Positions 43,541 to 52,927 are shown, counted from the first letter of the stretch. The stretch: 64,000 bases of DNA from Comamonas sp. NLF-1-9 (GCF_019195435.1 NZ_CP078069.1:62001-126000), one strand, 5' to 3'. A program made the numbers and translations. The notes: generated by a model from the letters alone, not told the origin.

Positions 43541-44376
43541 GGCGCAAGCAGCGCGCGCAGCTCGGCCAGCACCTGCGCTGCGGGCGGGCGCACGCCACGC
43601 CAGAGCGCGAAGGCCTCGGCCGCCTGGTGCACCAGCATGCCCAGGCCGTCGCGCGCGCTGGCGCCGTGGCGCGCGGCCCAGTCGAGAAAACCCTGGGCGG
43701 GCGGACCGTACATCATGTCCAGCGCCAGGCTGCCCGGGCGCAGCACGCTCACGGGCACCGGCACGCCGGCCCCTGCGAGGCTGCTGGCGCTGGCATTGAT
43801 GATGAGATCAAAATCGGCCTCTGGCGCTTGCTGGTCAAGCGCGAGCAGCTCTGTTTTTGATAGTTTTGCAAGGTCTTGGTGGCTGGCGACCAGCGCCTGG
43901 GCGCGCTCGGGCGTGCGGTTGCAGATGGCCAGGCGCCGCGGGCCGCGCGCCAGCAGCGGCGCGAGCGCCCCGGCCGCCGCGCCGCCCGCGCCGATCAAGA
44001 GCACGTCGCGCCCGGCGAGCAGCACGCCCGCGCCCTGCTCGATGTCGGCCACCAGGCCCAGGCCGTCGGTGTTGTCCGCGTGCACCGCGCCGTCGCGCAG
44101 CACCAGGGTGTTGGCCGCGCCGGCGCGCGCCACGCGTTCGCTGCGGCTGTCGGCAAGTTGCGCCGCCTGGGCCTTGAAGGGCACGGTGACGTTGCAGCCG
44201 CGCCCACCCTCGGCGGCGAATGCGCGAAGGGCCGCGGCAAAGCCGTCCAGCGGCGCAAGCCGCGCCTCGTAGCGCAGGCGCTCGCCGCTCAGCTCGGCAA
44301 AGCGCGCATGGATCCAGGGCGAGCGACTGTGCGCAATCGGGTGGCCAAACACGCAGTACAGGTCGGGGCGGCTCAT
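43537..44376 (-). CDS. aroE: Shikimate dehydrogenase
   Basis: A 279-residue NADP-dependent enzyme of the shikimate pathway. The substrate-binding motifs are HSRSPWIH near the start, NVTVPFK with the catalytic lysine, and ADNTDGLGLV. The nucleotide-binding loop is GAGGAAAGAL and the NADP-selecting segment is NRTPERA. It overlaps tonB and mtgA by ATGA at either end. A copy of the dispersed repeat (43806-43870) is translated within it as LAKLSKTELLALDQQAPEAD, just before DLIINAS. Confidence 0.95.
   Translation of the reverse strand: MSRPDLYCVFGHPIAHSRSPWIHARFAELSGERLRYEARLAPLDGFAAALRAFAAEGGRGCNVTVPFKAQAAQLADSRSERVARAGAANTLVLRDGAVHADNTDGLGLVADIEQGAGVLLAGRDVLLIGAGGAAAGALAPLLARGPRRLAICNRTPERAQALVASHQDLAKLSKTELLALDQQAPEADFDLIINASASSLAGAGVPVPVSVLRPGSLALDMMYGPPAQGFLDWAARHGASARDGLGMLVHQAAEAFALWRGVRPPAAQVLAELRALLAP
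43806..43870 (-). repeat. Dispersed palindromic repeat, copy 7 (inside aroE)
   Basis: Read on the minus strand it contains AACTATCAAAAACAGAGCTG, CGCGCTTGACCAGCAAGCGC and CAGAGGCCGATTTTGATC. This is the best-preserved palindrome (CGCTTG-N4-CAAGCG) among the copies inside genes. It is in frame, with no stop codons. Confidence 0.75.
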
Positions 44377-45236
44377 TGCGGCTCCCGCAGTTCGGCTTCG
44401 AGCTGTTGCTCGCGCGTGAACTTGAAGCGCGCCACCATCGCGAGCTGGTCGGTTTGCGCGCGCATTTGTGCATTGAACGCGCCAAACGGCCCGGCAGCGC
44501 GCGCGATCGCCTGGGCGCGCCGGTCCAGCAGCGCATTGCCCGAGCCTTGCACGATCTCGGTCGCGAGCACGCTGCCGTCGTGGTTCACGGTGAGGATCAT
44601 CACCAGTTCGCCATAGAGCTTCTTGCCGCCGGCCTCGGGGAAGTTGCGCGTGCCCTTGTCCTCGACCTTGCGGCGCAACCGGTCGTAGTACAGCGCATAG
44701 ACCGCCTCGCGCGTGGCCGGGCTGATGTAGCGCTTGCGCGGGCGGGCGTTTTCTTCATTGATGCGTTTTTCGATCTCGGCCAGCAGGCGCACGAGCTGCT
44801 GGCGCTTTTGCTCCTGCGCGCGGCCCTCGGCGCTTTGCGCGGCCTGTCGCGGATCGGGCGCGGGCAGGCTGGCGATCTGGCGGCGCACCTGCACCAGCAG
44901 TTGCTGCTGTTGCTGCTGCAATTGCTCCATCTGGCGCTCGGCGTCCTGGGCGTCGTCGCCGGTGCTGGTCAGCGCGGAATAGGGCAGGGGGCTGCTGGCG
45001 CGCCCGCGCGCGGCTTCGCCTCCGCCGGCCAGCGCGCTCTGCGCCACTGCCTGGGCCTTCTCGGGCGGCTGCTCGCCCTTGGCGTTGACCAGGATGACCT
45101 CCAGCGGCGTGTCCTGGAAGATGCGGTCAAACGTGGCCGGGGCGACGAAGCGCACGGTGAGCAGCGCCGCGTGCGCCGCGATCGAGATGCCCAGCGCAAG
45201 CTGCAGCGTGCCCAGGTGGCGTGGCAGGCGCGGCAT
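44373..45236 (-). CDS. TonB-like energy transducer
   Basis: A 287-residue protein with an N-terminal membrane anchor (about 8-30), a long periplasmic linker with a glutamine-rich coiled segment (about 102-125) and a C-terminal TonB domain (about 205-285, LYGELVMILTVNHDGSVLATEIV). It should couple the proton-motive force to outer-membrane receptors, or act in a TonB-like role at the envelope. No exbB/exbD genes are nearby. It starts 2 bp after the RNB nuclease stop and overlaps aroE by ATGA. Confidence 0.85.
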   Translation of the reverse strand: MPRLPRHLGTLQLALGISIAAHAALLTVRFVAPATFDRIFQDTPLEVILVNAKGEQPPEKAQAVAQSALAGGGEAARGRASSPLPYSALTSTGDDAQDAERQMEQLQQQQQQLLVQVRRQIASLPAPDPRQAAQSAEGRAQEQKRQQLVRLLAEIEKRINEENARPRKRYISPATREAVYALYYDRLRRKVEDKGTRNFPEAGGKKLYGELVMILTVNHDGSVLATEIVQGSGNALLDRRAQAIARAAGPFGAFNAQMRAQTDQLAMVARFKFTREQQLEAELREPQ

Positions 45237-45238
45237 GC

Positions 45239-47302
45239 TCAGCTCGCGCCGGCCTGGCCGGGGGCGTCTTCCTGCACGTCCACCGCGATCGCCAGCGTGG
45301 CCTGGGGCGCGTCGGCGTCCTCGTCGTCGATCAGCGCGTCGTCGCCCGCGTCCAGCGGGTCGTCCAGGCGCGCGACCAGCGTGCCGCTCACCTCCAGCGA
45401 GATTTCGTCGGCCGCGCCCAGGCGCACGCGCACGCGCGCGCCGCGGCTGAGCGTCTGCGCGCCCAGCACCGGCAGCACCAGCGGCAGGCGATCGGCGCGC
45501 ACCAGAAAGTCGCCGTTGCTGCCTTCGCGCAGCACGGCGCCGTCCAGCTCGGTGATGCCTTGCTGCTTGAGGTAGCGCAGCGTCCACCAGCGCTCCATGC
45601 TGCTCTGGTAGGCGTTGTAGGCGGCGTAGGTGGTGTCAAAGCCGCTCACGATGGCAAACAGGCTCGCGTCCTTGGGCTTGAAGGGCGCGGCCAGCGCGGC
45701 CGTGGTGCCGTGGCGCACGCAGGCGATGATCTGCCACTGGTTGACCAGGTCCACATAGCGGCGCAGCGGCGAGGTGGCCCAGACGTAGCAGGGCACGCCA
45801 ATGCCCGCGTGCGGCAGCGCGCGCAAGCCCATGCGCACCTTCACGCCGGGGGCCAGGCTCGCCTGGCTGCGGTAGATGCCGGGCACGCCGTGGTCGGCCA
45901 GCAGGCGCCCCCAGCTGCTGTTGGCGACGATGGCCGCTTCGGCGACGATCAAGTCCAGCGGCGCGCCGCGCTGGCGCAGCTCGATGGCGACGGTCTCGCT
46001 GCCGTCGGGCTCGCTGCCTTGCACATCCAGCAGGCGAAAGGTGTAGTCGGGGCGGCTGAAGTTCTCGGGTTTGCCGCGCAGCTCTTCGCGCCCGACCTTG
46101 AGATGGCGCGCGAGCTTGTACAAAAAAGTGAGCTCCTCGCGCTTGTCCAGCAAGGGCTGGGGCGTGTTTTCTTTCGAAATCGAAGGGTTGGTGATCCAGT
46201 CTTCGGTGACGATGTGATCGAGCTGATCGTGGCGGAAGTTGATCGCCACCTGCACGCGCTCGAGCCGCGTCTCGCTGGCCAGCACCGCCAGCGTCGCCTC
46301 GTCGTAGCTGACGTACAGCGACAGCGCCGGGTTGGCGCGTTCGGCGTCCAGGGTGTAGCTGTGCACCACTTCGGGCGGCAGCATGGTGATCTTGTGCCCG
46401 GGCAGGTAGACCGTGGACAGGCGCTGGCGCGCGATGGCGTCGAGCGCATCGCCCGGCGCGATCGCCAGGCCCGGCGCCGCGATGTGGATGCCTACCGTGA
46501 CCCGGCCCGTGCCCAGGCCCTGCACCGACAGCGCGTCGTCGATCTCGGTGGTCTCGGAATCGTCGATCGAATAGGCCAGCACCGGCGCCAGCGGCAGGTC
46601 CTGCGCCGGCGCGGGCGCGCTCACTGGCGCAAAGCCCGTGCCCCTGGGGAACCACTCGAAGAGAAAGCGCTGCCAGTGAAAGTCGTAGGCCGAGGCGATC
46701 GCACCCGCGTCCTGCAGCAGCGCCAGCGGCGCCTTGTGCGCGCTGCGGCTGGCCTGCACCACTGCCTTGTATTCGGGCGCATTCTTGTCGGGCTTGAAGA
46801 GGATCTTGTAGAGCTGCTCGCGGATCGGCGCGGGGCAGTTGCCGGCGGCCAGTTGCCCGGCCCAGTCGTCGATCTGCGCCTGGATCTGCTCCTTGCGTGC
46901 GATCGCGGCCAGCGCCTGCTCGAGGACATCGGCCGGGGCCTTCTTGAAGCGGCCCTTGCCGGCGCGGCGAAAGTAGTGCGGCGCCTCGTGCAGAGCCAGC
47001 AGCATGCCGGCGAGCTCGGGCGCGGGGGCGCTGGCGCTGAAATAGTCGCGCGCCAGCTCGGCAAAGCCGAATTCGCCCTCGGGCGCGAACTCCCAGGCCA
47101 GCGGCAGCTCGACGGCGGCGGCCACCTCCTGGGCCTGCGCCAGCAGCGCGGCCGGGGCGGGTTGCTCGAACTTCAGCAGCTGCGCCGCGGCCTTGACCTT
47201 GACGCGCTTGCCGCTGTCGAGCTCGATCTGGGCGGAAGCGTCGGTCTCGGAGAGGATGCGCCCGGCGTGAAACTTCCCGGCGTCTTCAAACAATGCATGC
47301 AT
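45239..47302 (-). CDS. RNB-domain exoribonuclease (RNase II/R family)
   Basis: A 687-residue 3'-5' exoribonuclease. The RNB catalytic domain begins with AYSIDDSETTEIDDALSV, whose aspartates bind the metal ions, and includes HSYTLDAERANPALSLYV and the RNA-binding YVWATSPLRRYVDLVNQ. It lacks the long basic tail of RNase R and is closer to the RNase II-like enzymes found in this operon in Burkholderiales. It is the first gene of the run with tonB, aroE and mtgA. Confidence 0.9.
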   Translation of the reverse strand: MHALFEDAGKFHAGRILSETDASAQIELDSGKRVKVKAAAQLLKFEQPAPAALLAQAQEVAAAVELPLAWEFAPEGEFGFAELARDYFSASAPAPELAGMLLALHEAPHYFRRAGKGRFKKAPADVLEQALAAIARKEQIQAQIDDWAGQLAAGNCPAPIREQLYKILFKPDKNAPEYKAVVQASRSAHKAPLALLQDAGAIASAYDFHWQRFLFEWFPRGTGFAPVSAPAPAQDLPLAPVLAYSIDDSETTEIDDALSVQGLGTGRVTVGIHIAAPGLAIAPGDALDAIARQRLSTVYLPGHKITMLPPEVVHSYTLDAERANPALSLYVSYDEATLAVLASETRLERVQVAINFRHDQLDHIVTEDWITNPSISKENTPQPLLDKREELTFLYKLARHLKVGREELRGKPENFSRPDYTFRLLDVQGSEPDGSETVAIELRQRGAPLDLIVAEAAIVANSSWGRLLADHGVPGIYRSQASLAPGVKVRMGLRALPHAGIGVPCYVWATSPLRRYVDLVNQWQIIACVRHGTTAALAAPFKPKDASLFAIVSGFDTTYAAYNAYQSSMERWWTLRYLKQQGITELDGAVLREGSNGDFLVRADRLPLVLPVLGAQTLSRGARVRVRLGAADEISLEVSGTLVARLDDPLDAGDDALIDDEDADAPQATLAIAVDVQEDAPGQAGAS

Positions 47303-47355
47303 GGAGGAATTTTCCCATGCGCAGGGGCGCGGGCCGGCGCGGGCGGCGCGCGGCT

Positions 47356-48117
47356 TCAGATTTCAAGCACAAGGCCAGGGTCGAAGGCCTGGTTCTCGTT
47401 CACCCCGTCTCTGGCGTAGCCGCGCGGATTGGCCACCACGCGGGTTGCGCCTACGCGGTAGTCGAAGCTGTCGTGCACATGGCCATGCAGCCACAGCGCC
47501 GGCTGCCAGCGCAGGATCTGTGCCTGCAGGTCAGAGACGAAGGCGGCGTTGATCGGTGAGCCCGCAAAGCGCGCGGCAATGCTGCCGTGCGCGGGCGCGA
47601 AGTGCGTCACCACCACCGTCGGGCCGTCGAAGCTTTCGGCAAAACGCCGCTCCAGCCAGGACACCGATTGGTCGAACAGCAGTTGCGACAGCGCCGGGCT
47701 GAAGCAGTCCTCGAAGTCGGGCGCTACCTTGATGCGGGTGTAGTCGCGTGCAAAGCCGGTGATCTTCTGCAGCGCCTGGGCGCGCCCCGGGTCGCCCTGC
47801 AGCAGGCGAAAGTCCGACCACAGCGTGCAGCCCAGAAAGCGCACGCCCTGGTAGCGCCATTCGTCCTGCTCCAGCACCTGCACCGTGCTGCCTCCGGCGT
47901 GCTCGCGCAGCTGGGCGTAGGTAGTGGCGATGTCGCCGCCGAAGAACTCATGGTTGCCGGCGACGAACACCGCGGGCTGGCGGTACTGGCGTGCCCAGGC
48001 CATGGCCTGGGCGGGGCGCTGCAGGTCACCGGCCAGCACCACCACGTCGGCCTCGGTGGGCGGCGGCTGCATGGGATGGACGGACAGGTGCAGGTCGGAC
48101 AGCAGGGCGATTTTCAT
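47356..48117 (-). CDS. Calcineurin-like metallophosphoesterase
   Basis: A 253-residue cytoplasmic protein with all the metallophosphoesterase blocks in order: SDLHLSVH (about 7-14), VLAGDLQ, AGNHEFFGG, VVTHFAPA and HGHVHDSFDY. The family hydrolyses phosphomonoesters or diesters at a two-metal centre; the substrate cannot be told from sequence. It lies 57 bp downstream of the YqiA-like esterase gene on the same strand. Confidence 0.92.
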   Translation of the reverse strand: MKIALLSDLHLSVHPMQPPPTEADVVVLAGDLQRPAQAMAWARQYRQPAVFVAGNHEFFGGDIATTYAQLREHAGGSTVQVLEQDEWRYQGVRFLGCTLWSDFRLLQGDPGRAQALQKITGFARDYTRIKVAPDFEDCFSPALSQLLFDQSVSWLERRFAESFDGPTVVVTHFAPAHGSIAARFAGSPINAAFVSDLQAQILRWQPALWLHGHVHDSFDYRVGATRVVANPRGYARDGVNENQAFDPGLVLEI

Positions 48118-48174
48118 GGCGGGGCTCGGCGCGGTCGGGGGAGAGCCAAGAATAAGCCAGCGCGCGGCCGCGGC

Positions 48175-48759
48175 TCAGGCCAGGCGGCAAAAGGCCAGCA
48201 CCTCGTCCAGCCAATCGGCAAAGCTCGACAGCGCGTGGTCGCCGCCCTCGAGCACGATCTGGCGCGCCCGGGGGTAGCGCGCAAGCATCTCGCGCCAATC
48301 GAGCACTTCATCGCCCCGGGCGGCAATCAGCAGCTCGGGCCCGGCCGGCGGCTGGCCGCGCACGTCGAGCGCGCGCAGCTCCTCGATGTAGCGCGGCGCG
48401 AAGAAGAAGTGCTGCTCGGGGTCGTGCCACTGGCTTTGCTCGCCGATGTATCGCGCCAGGTCGCGCGCCGGATCGACTGCGGGGTTGAGCAGCACGCTCC
48501 TGCAGCGCTTGTCCTGCGCCACGCGGCTGGCGTAGTAGCCGCCGAGCGAGGAGCCGATCACCGCCATCGCCTCGCCCGGCCAGTGGCGCACGCCTTGCAG
48601 CAGCTTGTCCATGGCCGCAGCGGGCGAGGGCGGCAACTGCGGGCACCACAGGCTCACGCCCGGATGGCGCGCCGCCACGGCCGCGGCCACCATGCGCGCC
48701 TTGGTGGACTGGGGCGAGGAGCGAAAACCGTGCAGGTAAAGGAGGTAGATGTCGGTCAT
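48175..48759 (-). CDS. YqiA/YcfP-type alpha/beta-hydrolase esterase
   Basis: A 194-residue protein starting with YLLYLHGFRSSPQSTKA. The nucleophile serine lies in VIGSSLGGYYA, followed by LLNPAVDP and a C-terminal GGDHALSSF histidine. This pattern is that of the YqiA/UPF0227 esterase group. The ATG at 48759 is chosen over a GTG four codons upstream. It is divergent from the GGDEF gene, with 42 bp between the starts. Confidence 0.88.
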   Translation of the reverse strand: MTDIYLLYLHGFRSSPQSTKARMVAAAVAARHPGVSLWCPQLPPSPAAAMDKLLQGVRHWPGEAMAVIGSSLGGYYASRVAQDKRCRSVLLNPAVDPARDLARYIGEQSQWHDPEQHFFFAPRYIEELRALDVRGQPPAGPELLIAARGDEVLDWREMLARYPRARQIVLEGGDHALSSFADWLDEVLAFCRLA

Positions 48760-48801
48760 GGGTCGGTGCACGGCCCGTTGGCCTGCACTTGATCGAGGTG
48801 C

Positions 48802-50106
48802 ATGGTCAATCGCGCCCCGTTGCCAAGGGTTGCAGATAATGGCCGGATTCTGACTTGTTCACTCTGGCCGGTGGCATCGCACTTTCTCAACTCCTTCCTG
48901 CCCACGGAAGAAGGTTGGCTGATCGGGGAAGGCCTGGCGGATCCGCGTTGGCGCATCCGGCGCTGGGATGGCGAGTTCGTCGATCGGGGCGCAGAAGACG
49001 ACTACCTCGGCCATGCGCAGAAGTTCATGGCGCGGCAATTGCTGATGGTGCTGTGGACCTGGCTGGCCATGGTCGCCCTGTTTGCCGTTCTGGACTACGC
49101 CGCCCTGGGCTGGTCGAGTTCGTTTGCCGTCTTGCTGCTCGTGCGGCTGGCCGGGGCCGTCTGTTTCCTGGCGCTGGCTGCGGCCGTGCGCCGCCGGCCG
49201 ATGATCGCCGCGCGAGGCCGGGCGATCTCTATCCTGCTGGCCCTGAGCGTCGCCGCCTATCTGCTGGTGATCGCCATGCGCCCGCAGATCTCGCTCTGGG
49301 TCTACGGCATGACGCCGCTGCTGCTGTTCATGCTGTTTTCCTTCGTGCCCAACCGCCTGCGTTATTCGCTGGCGTTGGCCATCACCCTGGCCGTGTGCAT
49401 GCTGCCGATGGTGGGTTGGATTCACGGCTGGGCGGCACGCGAACAGGGGATTCTGGCGTTGCTGCTGGCTTGGCCCATCGCGCTGGGCTACTACACCATG
49501 CGGCGCGTGCAAAGGCTGCAACGCATGCAATTTGCCCTGAGGGAAACCCTGAGGCGACAGGCCGCGATCGATCCACTCACCGGCTTGTACAACCGGCGCG
49601 AATTTCACCATCGCGCAGCCCAGGAGGTGGCGCGCGCCAGGCGCGAAGGCAGCAATCTGTCGATGCTGATGTTCGATCTGGATCATTTCAAGCGGATCAA
49701 CGACCGCTACGGCCATGCCGCCGGGGATGCGGTATTGCAGGCCGTGGCCGATCTGGCGCGGTCGGTGTTTCGCTACTGCGATGTCGTTTGTCGCGTGGGC
49801 GGCGAGGAGTTCATCGTGCTGCTGCCTGCAAGCAATCTGGACGCGGCCGCGCGCGCCGCCGAGCGCTTCTTGCAGCGTCTGCGCGCCAGCGACATCGTCT
49901 TCGGTGGCCAGCGCCTGCCGGTTCGGGCGACGCTGGGCGCGGCCACGCTGGGAACGCGGAGCCTGGATGGCTTGATGCGCCTGGCCGACAGTGCGCTGTA
50001 CGCGGGCAAGCAGGCCGGGCGTGACCGCGCCATGCTGGTCGATGCGGATGGAGCCGTGCGCCCGCTGCCCGAAGGTGGGCCGGGCGATCAGGTCATGGCG
50101 GCCTGA
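48802..50106 (+). CDS. Membrane diguanylate cyclase
   Basis: A 434-residue protein with about six transmembrane helices (about 80-235) of an unassigned integral sensor type, then a GGDEF domain. The active site is GGEEF, preceded at the right distance by RYCD, which fits the inhibitory I-site. LMFDLDHFKRINDRYGH is canonical, so an active cyclic di-GMP synthase is expected. The ATG at 48802 follows GAGG; a GTG at 48871 is an alternative. It precedes rodA by 39 bp on the same strand. Confidence 0.9.
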   Translation: MVNRAPLPRVADNGRILTCSLWPVASHFLNSFLPTEEGWLIGEGLADPRWRIRRWDGEFVDRGAEDDYLGHAQKFMARQLLMVLWTWLAMVALFAVLDYAALGWSSSFAVLLLVRLAGAVCFLALAAAVRRRPMIAARGRAISILLALSVAAYLLVIAMRPQISLWVYGMTPLLLFMLFSFVPNRLRYSLALAITLAVCMLPMVGWIHGWAAREQGILALLLAWPIALGYYTMRRVQRLQRMQFALRETLRRQAAIDPLTGLYNRREFHHRAAQEVARARREGSNLSMLMFDLDHFKRINDRYGHAAGDAVLQAVADLARSVFRYCDVVCRVGGEEFIVLLPASNLDAAARAAERFLQRLRASDIVFGGQRLPVRATLGAATLGTRSLDGLMRLADSALYAGKQAGRDRAMLVDADGAVRPLPEGGPGDQVMAA

Positions 50107-50145
50107 GGCGCTCGCGCACCCTGGCCCGGGGATAATCGCGCGCCG

Positions 50146-51321
50146 ATGTCCCCGACCGCCTTTGACAAGCCCACGCTCTTGCAGCGCATCGTGCCGCTGT
50201 TTCGCGGCTTCGATCTGTTGCTGCTGGCGCTGGTGCTGGTGCTCATGGGCATAGGGCTGGTGGCCATGTATTCCTCGGGCTACGACTTCGGCCACCGCTT
50301 TGCCGACCATGCGCGCAACCTGCTGCTGGCGCTGGGCATTTTGTTCGTCGTCGCACAGGTGCCGCCGCAAAAGCTCATGGCTCTGGCCGCGCCGGTCTAT
50401 GTGCTGGCGGTGGCGCTGCTGGTGGCGGTGGCGCTGTTCGGCATCACCAAGAAGGGGGCGCAGCGCTGGGTCAACCTGGGCCTGGTGATCCAGCCCAGCG
50501 AGTTCATGAAGATTGCCATGCCGCTGATGCTCGCCTGGTGGTTCCAGCGCCGCGAGGGGCAACTCAGGGCGCTCGATTTTGCGGTGGCCGCGCTGCTGCT
50601 CGCCGTGCCGGTGGCGCTGATCATGAAGCAGCCCGACCTCGGCACGGCGCTGCTGGTGCTGGCCGCGGGGGTGTCGGTGATCTTTTTTGCCGGCCTGCCC
50701 TGGAAGCTGGTGCTGCCGCCGCTGATTCTGGGGGTGGCGGGCATCGCCGCGCTGGTGTGGTTCGAGCCCAGCCTGTGCGCCGACGGAGTGAACTGGCCGC
50801 TGCTGCGCGACTACCAGCAACAGCGCGTGTGCACGCTGCTCGATCCGGCGCGCGATCCGCTGGGCAAGGGTTTTCACATCATCCAGGGGATGATTGCGAT
50901 CGGCTCGGGTGGGCTCTGGGGCAAGGGCTTCATGTCGGGCACGCAGACGCACCTGGAATTCATCCCCGAGCGCACCACGGACTTCATCTTCGCCGCGTTT
51001 TCCGAGGAATTCGGCCTGGTGGGCAACCTGGTGCTGATCGCCTGTTTCCTGCTGCTGGTCTGGCGCGGGCTGGCGATTGCCGCCGGGGCCACGACGCTGT
51101 TTGCGCGGCTCATGGCGGCGGCCATTTCCGTCATCTTCTTTGCCTACGCCTTCGTCAACATGGGCATGGTCAGCGGCATCCTGCCGGTGGTGGGCGTGCC
51201 GCTGCCCTTCATCAGCTACGGCGGCACGGCCGCAGTCACGCTGGGCGTGGCGCTGGGGGTGCTGCTGTCCATTGCCCGGGCTGCGCGCCAGGAACCCGAA
51301 GGCCTGCCCGCGCCTCTGTAG
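50146..51321 (+). CDS. rodA: Rod shape-determining peptidoglycan polymerase RodA
   Basis: A 391-residue SEDS-family membrane protein with about ten helices. The conserved segments are GAQRWVNLGLVIQPSEFMK, the catalytic aspartate loop MKQPDLGTALLV, IAIGSGGLWGKGF and PFISYGGTAAV. It polymerises glycan during cell elongation with its partner PBP2, which is not in the visible DNA upstream. A diguanylate cyclase gene precedes it and tldD follows 21 bp later on the same strand. Confidence 0.95.
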   Translation: MSPTAFDKPTLLQRIVPLFRGFDLLLLALVLVLMGIGLVAMYSSGYDFGHRFADHARNLLLALGILFVVAQVPPQKLMALAAPVYVLAVALLVAVALFGITKKGAQRWVNLGLVIQPSEFMKIAMPLMLAWWFQRREGQLRALDFAVAALLLAVPVALIMKQPDLGTALLVLAAGVSVIFFAGLPWKLVLPPLILGVAGIAALVWFEPSLCADGVNWPLLRDYQQQRVCTLLDPARDPLGKGFHIIQGMIAIGSGGLWGKGFMSGTQTHLEFIPERTTDFIFAAFSEEFGLVGNLVLIACFLLLVWRGLAIAAGATTLFARLMAAAISVIFFAYAFVNMGMVSGILPVVGVPLPFISYGGTAAVTLGVALGVLLSIARAARQEPEGLPAPL

Positions 51322-51342
51322 GCGCTGGAGGACAATCACCCC

Positions 51343-52803
51343 ATGATTTCACGTGAACCGACGATAGAGCGCCTGGCCACGGCCCGCGCCTTGCTGCTGG
51401 AGCCTTTCGGGCTCGACGAGCGCCACCTGGCGCAGGCCCTGGCCGAGATCCGCGCGCACCGCGTGGACGACGCCGATCTGTACTTTCAGTACACGCGCAG
51501 CGAGGGCTGGAGCCTTGAGGAGGGCATCGTCAAGACCGGCTCGTTTTCCATCGACCAGGGTGTGGGCGTGCGCGCGGTGAGCGGCGAGAAGACGGCGTTT
51601 GCCTATTCGGACGACATTTCGCTCGCTTCGCTGCTGGACGCGGCGCGCACCGTGCGCACGATAGGCAGCACCGGCGCCGCGCGGCGCGTGAAACTGCCGG
51701 CGGCCAAGGTCGCGCGCTCGCGTGCGCTCTACCCTGATCTGGACCCGATCGCGAGCCTGGGCAGCACCGACAAGGTGCAACTGCTCGAGCGCGCCGAACG
51801 CGCCGCGCGCGCCAAAGACCCGCGCGTGGTGCAGGTGATGGCCGGCCTGGCCAGCGAATACGACGTGGTGCTGGTCGCGCGTGCCGACGGCACCCTGGCG
51901 GCCGACGTGCGCCCGCTGGTGCGCCTGTCGATCACCGTGATTGCCGAACACAAGGGCCGGCGCGAGATCGGCTCGGCCGGCGGCGGGGGGCGCTTTGGCC
52001 TGGCGTATTTCAGCGACGAGCAGGTGGCCCGCTACGTGGACGAGGCGGTGGATGCGGCCTTGATGAACCTGGAGTCGCGCCCCGCGCCCGCGGGCGAGAT
52101 GACGGTGGTGCTGGGCCCGGGCTGGCCCGGCGTGCTGTTGCACGAGGCCGTGGGCCATGGGCTGGAGGGCGACTTCAACCGCAAGGGTTCGAGCGCCTTC
52201 ACCGGCCGCATCGGCGAGCGCGTGGCGGCCAGGGGCGTGACGGTGCTGGACGACGGCACCATCGCCGATCGCCGCGGCTCGCTCAACGTGGACGACGAAG
52301 GCTACCCGACGCAAAAGAACGTGCTGATCGAGGACGGCATCCTCAAGGGCTACATGCAGGATGCGCTCAACGCCCGGCTGATGGGCACGGCGCGCACCGG
52401 CAACGGCCGGCGCGAGAGCTATGCCCACCTGCCCATGCCGCGCATGACCAATACCTACATGCTGGCGGGCGACAAGGACCCGGGCGAGATCGTTGCGAGC
52501 ATCAAGAAGGGCTTGTACGCGACCAACTTCGGCGGCGGGCAGGTGGACATCACCAGCGGCAAGTTCGTCTTTTCGGCCAGCCAGGCCTGGTGGGTGGAAA
52601 ACGGCAAGCCGATCTACCCGGTCAAGGGCGCGACGCTGGTGGGCAGCGGCCCGGACGCGCTCAAGCGGGTGCGCATGATAGGCAACGACCTTGAGCTCGA
52701 CAGCGGCGTGGGCACCTGCGGCAAGGAAGGCCAGAGCGTGCCCGTGGGCGTGGGCATGCCCACGGTGCGCATCGACGCGCTGACCGTGGGCGGCACCGCC
52801 TGA
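51343..52803 (+). CDS. tldD: Metalloprotease TldD
   Basis: A 486-residue protein of the TldD/PmbA family. The zinc-binding motif HEAVGHGLEGD (HExxxH) lies near residue 267, and the C-terminal GVGTCGKEGQSVPVGVGMPT is typical. TldD acts as a heterodimer with TldE/PmbA, degrading small unfolded peptides and cleaving microcin or CcdA-type substrates. The partner gene is not in this window. The ATG at 51343 lies 21 bp after rodA. Confidence 0.95.
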   Translation: MISREPTIERLATARALLLEPFGLDERHLAQALAEIRAHRVDDADLYFQYTRSEGWSLEEGIVKTGSFSIDQGVGVRAVSGEKTAFAYSDDISLASLLDAARTVRTIGSTGAARRVKLPAAKVARSRALYPDLDPIASLGSTDKVQLLERAERAARAKDPRVVQVMAGLASEYDVVLVARADGTLAADVRPLVRLSITVIAEHKGRREIGSAGGGGRFGLAYFSDEQVARYVDEAVDAALMNLESRPAPAGEMTVVLGPGWPGVLLHEAVGHGLEGDFNRKGSSAFTGRIGERVAARGVTVLDDGTIADRRGSLNVDDEGYPTQKNVLIEDGILKGYMQDALNARLMGTARTGNGRRESYAHLPMPRMTNTYMLAGDKDPGEIVASIKKGLYATNFGGGQVDITSGKFVFSASQAWWVENGKPIYPVKGATLVGSGPDALKRVRMIGNDLELDSGVGTCGKEGQSVPVGVGMPTVRIDALTVGGTA

Positions 52804-52891
52804 GGCGGCTTTCCCTCCCGGCGCGGCGTCGCATTGGCGTGCCTTGCCGCGCTGCGCCGCACTGTCTGTGGCGCCCCGGCAACGGCCCATG

Positions 52892-52921
52892 TTGCAGTGC
52901 GGCAGAAAAGCGTGCTACATT
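52892..52921 (+). promoter_or_regulatory. Predicted promoter of the leader-aroG transcript
   Basis: TTGCAG (52892-52897) and TACATT (52916-52921) are 18 bp apart. The -10 ends only 6 bp before the leader-peptide ATG at 52928, so the transcript would begin at or next to the start codon and be nearly leaderless. No other convincing promoter was seen between tldD and this point. Confidence 0.5.
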
Positions 52922-52927
52922 GGTTTC

